Positions 1 to 5,859 of a stretch of 6,979 nucleotides of DNA are shown here, piece after piece. The notes under the pieces are model-generated. The model made no database searches, was not told the DNA's origin, and saw nothing but the letters and a program-made list of their open reading frames with translations. Every line of letters starts with the position of its first letter. Position 1 is the first letter of the stretch. The translations under genes were made by a program, and so were the position numbers. The DNA comes from Spartobacteria bacterium (GTDB lineage Bacteria > Verrucomicrobiota > Verrucomicrobiia > Chthoniobacterales > Terrimicrobiaceae), in NCBI GenBank assembly GCA_947487745.1, contig CANKXQ010000070.1, forward strand, positions 1 to 6,979, in the 5' to 3' direction.

Positions 1-381
<381 letters not shown>

Positions 382-390
382 AAAGTTTGT

Positions 391-409
391 CCTCTGCGCT
401 AAACAGAGG
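391..409 (-). other. Hairpin in the rRNA leader, just before the 16S 5' end
   Basis: A perfect 6-bp inverted repeat, CCTCTG (391-396) and CAGAGG (404-409), flanks a 7-nt loop. It ends 9 nt upstream of the estimated 16S 5' end. In the rRNA leader it would fold as a short stem and may help processing or early folding of the 16S precursor. On the plus strand the same hairpin is followed by AAATTTTTTCT (410-420) and so resembles an intrinsic terminator. There is no gene for it to terminate on that strand except antisense rRNA transcription, so the leader role is preferred. The structure is visible; the function is inferred. Confidence 0.5.
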
Positions 410-434
410 AAATTTTTTCTGACTATTCATATAT

Positions 435-458
435 GCAGTCCTGTGAGACAGGCCCTGC
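435..458 (-). other. Hairpin in the rRNA leader
   Basis: Inverted repeat: GCAG (435-438) pairs with CTGC (455-458), and inside it CCTGT (440-444) pairs with ACAGG (448-452) around a GAG loop. The two stems are separated by a one-base/two-base internal bulge. It lies ~55-75 nt upstream of the 16S 5' end. No U-run follows on the minus strand, so it is not an intrinsic terminator. A leader stem for antitermination or processing is the likeliest reading; its pairing with sequence 3' of 16S cannot be tested here. Confidence 0.4.
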
Positions 459-508
459 AGTATGATGTCGAAGCTTTAAAAAACAAAATCGACGAGAAAC
501 GCACAACT

Positions 509-520
509 CAGCAATTGCTG
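509..520. other. 12-bp perfect palindrome in the rRNA leader region
   Basis: CAGCAATTGCTG reads the same on both strands and lies ~130 bp upstream of the 16S 5' end in AT-rich DNA. It could be a binding site for a dimeric protein, or in RNA a 4-bp stem with an AATT loop. It has no second copy in the window, so chance is possible. Confidence 0.3.
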
Positions 521-715
521 TATAATTGTCATTTCTATATATTCTATATTTTGCGTTCTGAATTTTACCGACTGCGGCAAAATTCGAATTGGACTTTCAA
601 AAATCTGCTTCACTGCGAACCCGGAGCTACTCGGCTTATTTCAGCCGTGAGACTGTCGTTTTTTAAGATTCGCTTGAGATCAATTTCGCTTGGCAGTGGT
701 GCCAGCGGGATGAAG

Positions 716-770
716 ACCATATTACAGCCGCAAAAATGGTCAACAGCATTTTGAAAAATATTTTTCGGAG
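716..770 (-). promoter_or_regulatory. Candidate rRNA operon promoter (proximal)
   Basis: Read on the minus strand there is a -35-like TTGACC (complement of 738-743), a 16-bp spacer, and a -10-like TATGGT (complement of 716-721). Immediately upstream (744-770) is an A/T-rich stretch with A- and T-tracts, as in the UP elements that boost rRNA promoters. Transcription would start near 709 and give a ~330-nt leader before 16S, a plausible length. The -35 matches the consensus at 5 of 6 positions and the -10 at 4 of 6. This is the better of the two rRNA promoter candidates, but it is a pattern match only. Confidence 0.45.
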
Positions 771-814
771 GGCTTCCCGGTAGCGAAAAAATTTTTGAGC
801 AATACGACCGCACA

Positions 815-853
815 AATAGGTTTTAAGAGCCTCTCACGCCGTCAATAGGTTTT
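815..853. repeat. Direct repeat AATAGGTTTT, two copies 29 bp apart
   Basis: The 10-mer AATAGGTTTT occurs at 815-824 and 844-853. The right copy overlaps the candidate TTGACG -35 box on the minus strand. Possible readings are paired regulator sites in the rRNA/bcp divergent region or a small promoter duplication. In such an AT-rich stretch chance similarity is also possible. Confidence 0.3.
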
Positions 854-890
854 TTTCTCGCAGAAAAAAAAATTTTAAAAATTTTTTTCG
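815..890 (-). promoter_or_regulatory. Candidate distal rRNA promoter with a long A/T-tract upstream element
   Basis: On the minus strand TTGACG (complement of 840-845) is preceded by a striking run of A- and T-tracts (851-888) that is partly self-complementary and probably bent. That is what an UP element plus -35 box of a strong promoter looks like. The -10 box is poor: at 18-19 bp spacing only ACCTAT or CCTATT is available. It would lie ~100 bp upstream of the other candidate, giving a tandem arrangement common for rRNA operons. The A/T tracts could equally serve the divergent peroxiredoxin gene. Confidence 0.28.
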
Positions 891-950
891 AACGACATTT
901 TTGGCGCTCTGCTTGCGTAATTTTCCGGCCCTTGGGAATGTGTTTTTCCA

Positions 951-1427
951 ATGAAAAAAGAACTTCAACCTGGCGATCCCGCACCTGATTTCACTCTCAC
1001 CGCAGTAGGCGGCACCTATGGCAATGGTCAGGAGGTGCGCCTATCCTCACTTCGAGGCCATACAGTGGTGCTTTATTTTTATCCCAAGGACGACACTCCC
1101 GGGTGCACCACGCAAGCGTGCGGGCTGAGAGACCACTACTCCGCGTTTCTTGCCAAGGGGGCGTTGATCTTCGGCGTGAGCGTGGATTCCCCCAAGAGCC
1201 ACTCCAAATTTCTATCGAAGCACGGACTCCCCTTCCCTCTTTTTAGCGATGAGTCGCGTGAAGTTGTGGAAGCTTACGGCGTGTGGGTTGAGAAAAGCAT
1301 GTATGGTAAGAAATACATGGGCACGGAACGCTCGACCTTCGTGATTGCACCGGATGGAACGATCCGATCGATACACCGCAAAATCCAACCCGCAGCCCAT
1401 GTGGACACTCTTCTCAAAGATCTATGA
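951..1427 (+). CDS. bcp: Thioredoxin-dependent peroxiredoxin, Bcp/PrxQ family
   Basis: This cytoplasmic peroxidase reduces hydrogen peroxide and organic hydroperoxides and is recycled by thioredoxin. The 158-aa product is close to the usual Bcp length (156 aa in E. coli) and has no signal peptide. The active-site PxxxTxxC motif is P45, T49 and C52 (the peroxidatic cysteine). C57, five residues on, is the resolving cysteine typical of PrxQ proteins with an intramolecular disulfide. R127, in the ERSTFVIAPDG stretch, is the conserved catalytic arginine. The N-terminus (GDPAPDFTL) and C-terminus are both complete. The ATG at 951 is chosen because family homology begins within a few residues of it; there is no Shine-Dalgarno, only GGGA 13 nt upstream. 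It is first in the plus-strand cluster, divergent from the rRNA genes, and its stop overlaps the next start (ATGA, 1424-1427). No convincing promoter was found for it. Confidence 0.95.
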   Translation: MKKELQPGDPAPDFTLTAVGGTYGNGQEVRLSSLRGHTVVLYFYPKDDTPGCTTQACGLRDHYSAFLAKGALIFGVSVDSPKSHSKFLSKHGLPFPLFSDESREVVEAYGVWVEKSMYGKKYMGTERSTFVIAPDGTIRSIHRKIQPAAHVDTLLKDL

Positions 1428-2467
1428 AATCTCCCGAACCCCATGCCCTCTTGAAGCTCTACGACAGGCTCTCAGCCTTGATTGAGAAACTTCCAGGAGG
1501 GTTGCAGAAGCCGATTCTGCGGGAGCTTACTCCGATACGGGAATTGTTCCTCGAGCAGCGGGCTCCTCGTCTTTTACTGAGTGGCGGAAGCACCCAGAGT
1601 GCCCCTTCGCTCCTTGCTGCGATGGGGGCTTCGAATATTCACTGCGGAGAGTCGGATCAAGGGTGGCGTTCCTATCAAGGCGGGTTGTCCGGAGCCACGG
1701 CAAAAATTCTGGATGCTCGAAATGACGCGCCCGATGCGCACTGGGAGACTGGAGTAGCTGCCGTGAAGCCCGACATCGTTCTTTTCCTGCAGGACGGAAA
1801 TATGTCGGCACCCGAGTGGCAAAAGTCGATTCGACGGGCGAGTTCATCCGGCGCACCAATCATTGCCCTTTCCTCATCGACCGACTCTGCCCGGAGGCTT
1901 GGCGAGCGTCTGGAGGAGACTTTGGAACTACGCGGGCAGATTCGCGCCGTGTGCTCCCTCGATGATCCCGGCTTTTTGGAAATACTCTGCGCGGCACTGC
2001 CTGCACCGGCCCAGCTTGAGTTTGCACGCCTCACAAATGCGCGGAAGGCGCAGGCTTTCATAGCCTCCTCCTTATTGAAATCCTTCAGCGCAGTGTGCGG
2101 CGTGATCGGCCTGCAGCCTATTCCGCTCGCCGACCTGCCAGTTCTTGCCACTGTCCAGAGTTTGATGGTTGGGATGATTATTCACACGACCGGTCGCCCG
2201 GTAACGCTGAAGCTCGTCGGGGAGTTTCTCAGCGCCCTTGGATTGAGTGTTGGAGCCGGGTTTGTCTTCCGCGAGGCGGCGCGAGTGGCGGTGAGGATCG
2301 TCCCCTTCTGGGGAAATGCAGTTTCCGGCTTTGTGGCCGGAGCGGGCACCTATGCGATTGGGCGTGCTGCAATCGCCTACTTTGTCGACGACTCGCCCAT
2401 ACAGGAGACGCAACGGATTTTTCTCTCCATGCTGCCGAAAGGCCGTTCCGCCACGAAACTTCCCTGA
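1424..2467 (+). CDS. DUF697 membrane-associated protein with a degenerate GTPase-like domain
   Basis: A 347-aa protein in two parts. Residues ~205-320 resemble DUF697, the hydrophobic C-terminal domain found after Era-like GTPases (YcjF relatives): the LQPIPLADLPVLATVQSLMV stretch (230-249), then several hydrophobic helices to ~321, suggesting membrane association. Residues ~48-195 have the strand pattern of a small GTPase, but its binding motifs are gone. RLLLSG (49-54) leads into GSTQSAPSLL where GxxxxGKS is expected, so Gly, Lys and Ser become S59, A60 and P61. The DxxG position reads DARN (97-100), and the NKxD position reads SSSTD (150-154). PDIVLFLQD (116-124) matches the usual strand before it. 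It probably does not bind GTP. Its start lies in the ATGA overlap with bcp, so coupled translation is likely. Cellular role unknown. The DUF697 call is from memory of the family and fairly firm; the pseudo-GTPase reading is inference. Confidence 0.8.
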   Translation: MKSPEPHALLKLYDRLSALIEKLPGGLQKPILRELTPIRELFLEQRAPRLLLSGGSTQSAPSLLAAMGASNIHCGESDQGWRSYQGGLSGATAKILDARNDAPDAHWETGVAAVKPDIVLFLQDGNMSAPEWQKSIRRASSSGAPIIALSSSTDSARRLGERLEETLELRGQIRAVCSLDDPGFLEILCAALPAPAQLEFARLTNARKAQAFIASSLLKSFSAVCGVIGLQPIPLADLPVLATVQSLMVGMIIHTTGRPVTLKLVGEFLSALGLSVGAGFVFREAARVAVRIVPFWGNAVSGFVAGAGTYAIGRAAIAYFVDDSPIQETQRIFLSMLPKGRSATKLP

Positions 2468-2476
2468 TTTCCTACA

Positions 2477-2935
2477 ATGCCCGCAGCCGATCCTGATGCC
2501 GCCCTCAAGCGGAATGCCATTGCCGAAGTCAAAAAAATCTACGCCGAGCTTGCGGCCATGCCCATCGAGCGCTCCTGCACACTTCGCACCGAGTGCTGCC
2601 AATTCCGCCTCACGGGAAAAGCTCCCCACCTCACGCGGGGCGAGGCACTGATAGCCGCCAGAGCCCTTCGTGCCACGGGGCGCAAGGCCCAGCCCTCGCG
2701 GGCGGATGGGGCCTGCCCGATGCTCGACCCGTTTACTTCACGCTGCCTGATCTATGAGAACCGCCCCTTCGGATGCCGCACCCATTTTTGCGCGGCGGCC
2801 GGCGGACCATATGCGCGGAAAGATGTAGTGCACCTGATTCACCGTCTTCAGGAAATCGACGAACGCCTTGGCGGTGACGGCGCCGCCAACCCAATTGAAG
2901 ATGCCGTAGCGGGCGCGCTGCAGGCTTGCCAGTGA
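2477..2935 (+). CDS. YkgJ-family cysteine-cluster protein (putative zinc/iron-binding)
   Basis: The 152-aa product resembles the CxxCxxCC (YkgJ, UPF0153) family, thought to chelate zinc or iron; no reaction is established. The family pattern appears as C34, C40, C41, C80, C90, C100 and C105, with the typical stretch CLIYENRPFGCRTHFC (90-105). The first cluster is CxxRxxCC: the second cysteine of the canonical motif is R37. An extra cysteine, C151, sits at the C-terminus. No signal peptide or membrane segment is seen, so the protein should be cytoplasmic. The ATG at 2477 starts 9 bp after the DUF697 stop, with no Shine-Dalgarno; co-transcription is likely. A 31-bp gap follows before the PAP2 gene. 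The family call is confident, the metal and role are not. Confidence 0.88.
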   Translation: MPAADPDAALKRNAIAEVKKIYAELAAMPIERSCTLRTECCQFRLTGKAPHLTRGEALIAARALRATGRKAQPSRADGACPMLDPFTSRCLIYENRPFGCRTHFCAAAGGPYARKDVVHLIHRLQEIDERLGGDGAANPIEDAVAGALQACQ

Positions 2936-2966
2936 GGCCGACTGGGCTTAGCCCGATGCGAGAACA

Positions 2967-3614
2967 ATGGATCAAGCCGCATTTCATTTTATCAATACCC
3001 AGCTCACCAACCCAGTGCTGGATATTCCCATGGCGGCTTTGTCGAGTTGGGCGGTGTGGTGGCCATTGGCGCTGATCGCGGGAATCGTCATTCTCCTGCG
3101 CGGAGGCTTTCACGCGCGGGCCATGCTTCTCGCAGCCGTGCTCGCAGTGGGCATCAACGACGGACTCGTCTGCCGGACATTGAAAGAAATGGTTGGCCGT
3201 CCGAGACCAAACGACACCGTCTCCGGGGTGCGCACCATCGATCTGGCACGGGCCACCCCTCGCCTCCTTGCAGTGGTTCTTCCCCTGCGGGTCAAAACTT
3301 CCGATGTCAAAAACCAGCCCAATCGCGGCAAATCTTTTCCCTCGTCTCATGCGGCGAACTGCTTCGCTCTGGCGACTGTGATCTTCGTATTTTACCGGAG
3401 GCGCGGGTGGATTGCGTTTCTTCCAGCGGCGCTTGTAGCTTTCAGCCGTATGTATGTGGGAGTCCACTGGCCTGTCGATGTGCTCGCGGGATGCTTGATC
3501 GGCATCCTGTGTGGGCTTGGCTCCGTCTTTCTTTTAAAAACCCTCTGGAAGCACTTCGCGCCATCCATTCTCCCCTCACTCCACAAATCCCACCCTGATT
3601 TTCTCAAAGCATGA
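2967..3614 (+). CDS. PAP2-family membrane phosphatase
   Basis: An integral-membrane acid phosphatase of the PAP2 (PgpB/LpxE-like) superfamily, which removes phosphate from lipid phosphates such as polyprenyl diphosphates, phosphatidate or lipid A on the outer face of the inner membrane. All three signature motifs are present in the 215-aa protein: K73 with R80-P81 (KxxxxxxRP), P125-S126-S127-H128 (PSxH), and S160-R161 with H167 and D171 (SRxxxxxHxxxD). H167 is the expected nucleophile and H128 the acid. Hydrophobic segments lie near 33-44, 50-68, 132-144, 148-159 and 170-190. The stretch between motifs 1 and 2 (82-122) is long and includes a polar part. The ATG at 2967 has only a weak GAGA upstream; the nearby ATG at 2956 is out of frame. 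The stop overlaps the start of the glycosyltransferase gene (ATGA, 3611-3614). The substrate cannot be told from sequence; a carrier-lipid role is suggested by that neighbour. Confidence 0.93.
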   Translation: MDQAAFHFINTQLTNPVLDIPMAALSSWAVWWPLALIAGIVILLRGGFHARAMLLAAVLAVGINDGLVCRTLKEMVGRPRPNDTVSGVRTIDLARATPRLLAVVLPLRVKTSDVKNQPNRGKSFPSSHAANCFALATVIFVFYRRRGWIAFLPAALVAFSRMYVGVHWPVDVLAGCLIGILCGLGSVFLLKTLWKHFAPSILPSLHKSHPDFLKA

Positions 3615-5068
3615 AACCCCGTTCCGTCTTTATTTTTCTCTCCGCTGTCACGCTCCTGCGTCTCGTGTGGCTGGCAATTCAAGGTGTTTCGGCACAGGAG
3701 GCGTATTACTGGATGTGCGGATCAAAGATGGCGGCGGCTTTTTTTGATGGTCCACCGGGAACGGCTTTTCTCGTTCGAATGATCGGCGCTGCAACCGGCG
3801 ACTCGCGGGAGATTCTGCGACTGGCGTGGCCTCTATTCGGCTTTATCGCAGCATGGCTGGCGTGGCTTCTCGCGCGGACCCTTTATAATGATCTGGTGGC
3901 GGGCTGGACGGTGGTGGGGCTGAACGCGCTGCCCTTCTTCAACGAACTATGCGTCACGGTTGGCCCGGGGATTCCCTTCATGATTCTCACGCTTGGCGGA
4001 ATGCTGGCCGCCTATTCGGCTGTGGAGGGTCGGCGTCTGGATTGGATTCTCTCGGCGGCGCTTCTGGCGCTGGCCTGCCTCTTCCGCTACGAGGCTGTGC
4101 TGGTGGCGTTGGGATTGCTCATCGCAGTTCTTTCAGTTCTTCGTAAAAAAGAGAAACCCGATGCGCTTGCGGCGGCCTCTTTGATCCTCCTTCCGGCAGC
4201 CTCGCTATGGAGTCCCTTGGCATGGAATGCCGCTCTCGACTGGATTCCTATCGCAGGCGGCACCTTCCAGACATGGTGGCGTCCACAGCCCGGGGGATGG
4301 ACTCGGGATTTGGTTGAATACTTTCGCCAGTTTTCCTTTGCTGCCGGCATCGCGCTGGCGGGTGCACTCGTGGCGCTTCTCTGGACGGCCTGGCACAAGC
4401 AAGGCCGCGCGCGCTTTCTTTTGGTCACTGCCGGACCCGCCTCGCTCTGGGCTTTGTATCAATTCCTCATAGGCCGTGATTTCTCTACTGCGGCTTGGAT
4501 CGCCGTGGTGCCACTTTTGATTTTTCTCGCGGAGGCCGGATCGCGCTGGCGCTGGATGGGCGTCTGCAGCTCGGCCATTGTGCTAATCGCACTGGTCTCC
4601 AGCGGACTCCTGCTCCATGAGGAGGGGCTGCAAAGAGCTGTTGGGAAAACTCTGGCTGTGGAAATGCATGCCGCCAGCAGGGAGATGCCTGCCAGCGACG
4701 GTGGCGGTTTTCTGATTGCCGAAGATGCGGATTTGGCCTCCCTGCTCACAATTTATTTCAAACCTGTAACGCCTTCGGAATATCCACCGGTTTTCGTCCC
4801 GGAATCCCCTGCCCTCACGAGCCAATTCGGAATCTGGCCGTCGTATGGGAATTTCATCGAGACAGACAAGGCAACGGATGAATTTTTCACCGAGCAGAAA
4901 GGCTACAATCCCTTCATCGGCCGCCATGCCCTCTACATGGGCGCGGAGCTGCCGCAGACGGTGAAGGGCGCGTTCTCCGAGGTGAAGCCGCTGCGAGACA
5001 TCAGGCTGCCGGATGGCCGGCGCATGGTCATCTACCTGTGTCTGGATTATCAGACACTGCCGCTGTGA
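3611..5068 (+). CDS. GT39-like polytopic membrane glycosyltransferase
   Basis: A 485-aa membrane protein of the GT-C fold, like the ArnT/PMT (GT39/GT83) families, which move a sugar from a polyprenyl-phosphate donor to a lipid, protein or glycan outside the inner membrane. After a first helix (~5-24) comes the family's loop motif, here QEAYYW (29-34), then FDGPPGTAFLVRMIG (45-59) matching the usual FDxPP stretch. Many hydrophobic helices follow to ~335 (for example 71-89, 119-136, 144-158, 161-177, 241-260, 268-287, 294-309, 319-335). Then comes a mainly soluble, presumably periplasmic C-terminal part containing SQFGIWPSYGNF (404-415). The first acid of the DE pair, usually the catalytic residue, is Gln29; Glu30 remains. 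The start shares ATGA with the PAP2 gene, which implies coupled expression and perhaps carrier recycling. It is last in the cluster; no terminator is seen after it. Sugar and acceptor are unknown. Confidence 0.82.
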   Translation: MKPRSVFIFLSAVTLLRLVWLAIQGVSAQEAYYWMCGSKMAAAFFDGPPGTAFLVRMIGAATGDSREILRLAWPLFGFIAAWLAWLLARTLYNDLVAGWTVVGLNALPFFNELCVTVGPGIPFMILTLGGMLAAYSAVEGRRLDWILSAALLALACLFRYEAVLVALGLLIAVLSVLRKKEKPDALAAASLILLPAASLWSPLAWNAALDWIPIAGGTFQTWWRPQPGGWTRDLVEYFRQFSFAAGIALAGALVALLWTAWHKQGRARFLLVTAGPASLWALYQFLIGRDFSTAAWIAVVPLLIFLAEAGSRWRWMGVCSSAIVLIALVSSGLLLHEEGLQRAVGKTLAVEMHAASREMPASDGGGFLIAEDADLASLLTIYFKPVTPSEYPPVFVPESPALTSQFGIWPSYGNFIETDKATDEFFTEQKGYNPFIGRHALYMGAELPQTVKGAFSEVKPLRDIRLPDGRRMVIYLCLDYQTLPL

Positions 5069-5077
5069 ATGCAGGCC

Positions 5078-5833
5078 TCAGGGTGCCGCAACCCCAGAAT
5101 TCCGCAGAGCCTCGCTGAGACTTGATTCGTGGGTGAGCAGGCTCGCGAGGTAGGCGTCCTTTTTTGGCATCGCGGCAGCCTTCTGGATATTCGACGGATT
5201 TTCCAAGCGGGAAAAAATAACCGCCGCCACCTTCGACTTAGGCACGCTTTTTTCGCCATAGCCGCCGGGCTTGTTGCTCGACCAGAAGCGGACATGCTCC
5301 ACGCCATCTTTCGTTTCCATACCGAGAAAAACAACCGAGTGCCCGCGCTCTTTTTTTCCGACATCCGTGGACCAAAAAATCTTCATGAAATCCCCCGGCC
5401 GCGCCTGTTCCCAAGAGGTGAAATTTTTGCCAAGACCGAGTTCATGGAAAAGGCGGGCTGTGCCGGGACCATTGGCATTCCAGCGTCCCCAGATGCCGAC
5501 TCCATCGGGCATGGCTTTGGGCAGGAGATTTTCGGATGAGGATGTGCCCGGCGGGCAGAAGCCCTGTTTTTCAGCGGCGGCGAGGGTTTTCAGAAAGAGG
5601 AGATAAGTGGCCCCCGAGCAGTAACTCGGCTGCGCCTTGGAACTTTCGACACGCAGGCCGAGTGGCGACACGGCGACAGCGCTGTTCAATGCTTGGTGGG
5701 CCTCGCGCGTGGTGGCATAGCCGCCGCCCTCGGGCATTGTGCGGATTTGCTCAAGCACAATGGCATTGAATTCCGACGCGTGGAGAGTGACTTTCGAGAG
5801 CAGCATGAGGGCTGACAGGAGAGCAAGTTTCAT
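5078..5833 (-). CDS. Exported NlpC/P60-like cysteine hydrolase (putative cell-wall amidase)
   Basis: A 251-aa protein with an N-terminal signal peptide (hydrophobic 3-18, likely cleavage near A19-S20), so periplasmic or outside. I do not recognise a named family, but the layout suits a papain-like NlpC/P60 or CHAP hydrolase: a cysteine at the start of a helix in PSYCSGATYLLF (C72), the typical ARPGDFMKIFW strand (144-154), a histidine in GHSVVFLG (H165), and a third polar residue in FWSSN (N187). Such enzymes usually cut peptides or amide bonds in peptidoglycan. C93 and a ~60-residue C-terminal tail are extra. The ATG at 5833 has GAGG 4 nt upstream, the best ribosome site in the window, and gives the full signal peptide. 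Its 3' end faces the glycosyltransferase gene across 9 bp, with no terminator. The hydrolase fold is inferred from motifs; the substrate is unknown. Confidence 0.75.
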   Translation of the reverse strand: MKLALLSALMLLSKVTLHASEFNAIVLEQIRTMPEGGGYATTREAHQALNSAVAVSPLGLRVESSKAQPSYCSGATYLLFLKTLAAAEKQGFCPPGTSSSENLLPKAMPDGVGIWGRWNANGPGTARLFHELGLGKNFTSWEQARPGDFMKIFWSTDVGKKERGHSVVFLGMETKDGVEHVRFWSSNKPGGYGEKSVPKSKVAAVIFSRLENPSNIQKAAAMPKKDAYLASLLTHESSLSEALRNSGVAAP

Positions 5834-5859
5834 GTGTCCTCAACAACGCGAATTTACAG

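Noticed and set aside
459..486. Third possible rRNA promoter on the minus strand (TTGTTT, 16 bp, CATACT)
   Set aside because: Both boxes are weak and the -10 lies in the leader hairpin; less convincing than the candidates at 716-770 and 815-890.
521..526. Perfect TATAAT on the plus strand
   Set aside because: No -35 box at a suitable distance, TG not at the extended -10 position, and no gene starts downstream within 400 bp; likely chance in AT-rich DNA.
632..647. Hairpin CGGCT/AGCCG near a later T-run, considered as a terminator or tRNA arm
   Set aside because: The T-run is 12 nt away, the loop is six bases rather than seven, and no acceptor or T-arm can be found.
443..754. Plus-strand open frame of 103 codons in the rRNA leader region
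   Set aside because: No ribosome site, no recognisable family, and it covers the leader hairpin, the palindrome and the proximal promoter candidate; it reads like untranslated AT-rich DNA.
610..813. Minus-strand open frame of 67 codons in the same region
   Set aside because: No family features and it spans the candidate rRNA promoter; chance open frame.
1411..1427. Shared TTCTCAAAG before both ATGA overlaps (also at 3601-3609)
   Set aside because: It encodes the C-terminal Leu-Lys residues of the two upstream proteins and sits at different distances from the ATG; not a ribosome site, probably coincidence.
2072..2629. Minus-strand open frame of 185 codons opposite the DUF697 gene
   Set aside because: Shadow of the plus-strand gene; no signal, motif or ribosome site.
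2733..3467. Minus-strand open frame of 244 codons opposite the YkgJ and PAP2 genes
   Set aside because: Long only because of codon bias on the coding strand; its product is rich in Arg, His and Pro with no family features, while the plus strand has clear PAP2 and cysteine motifs.
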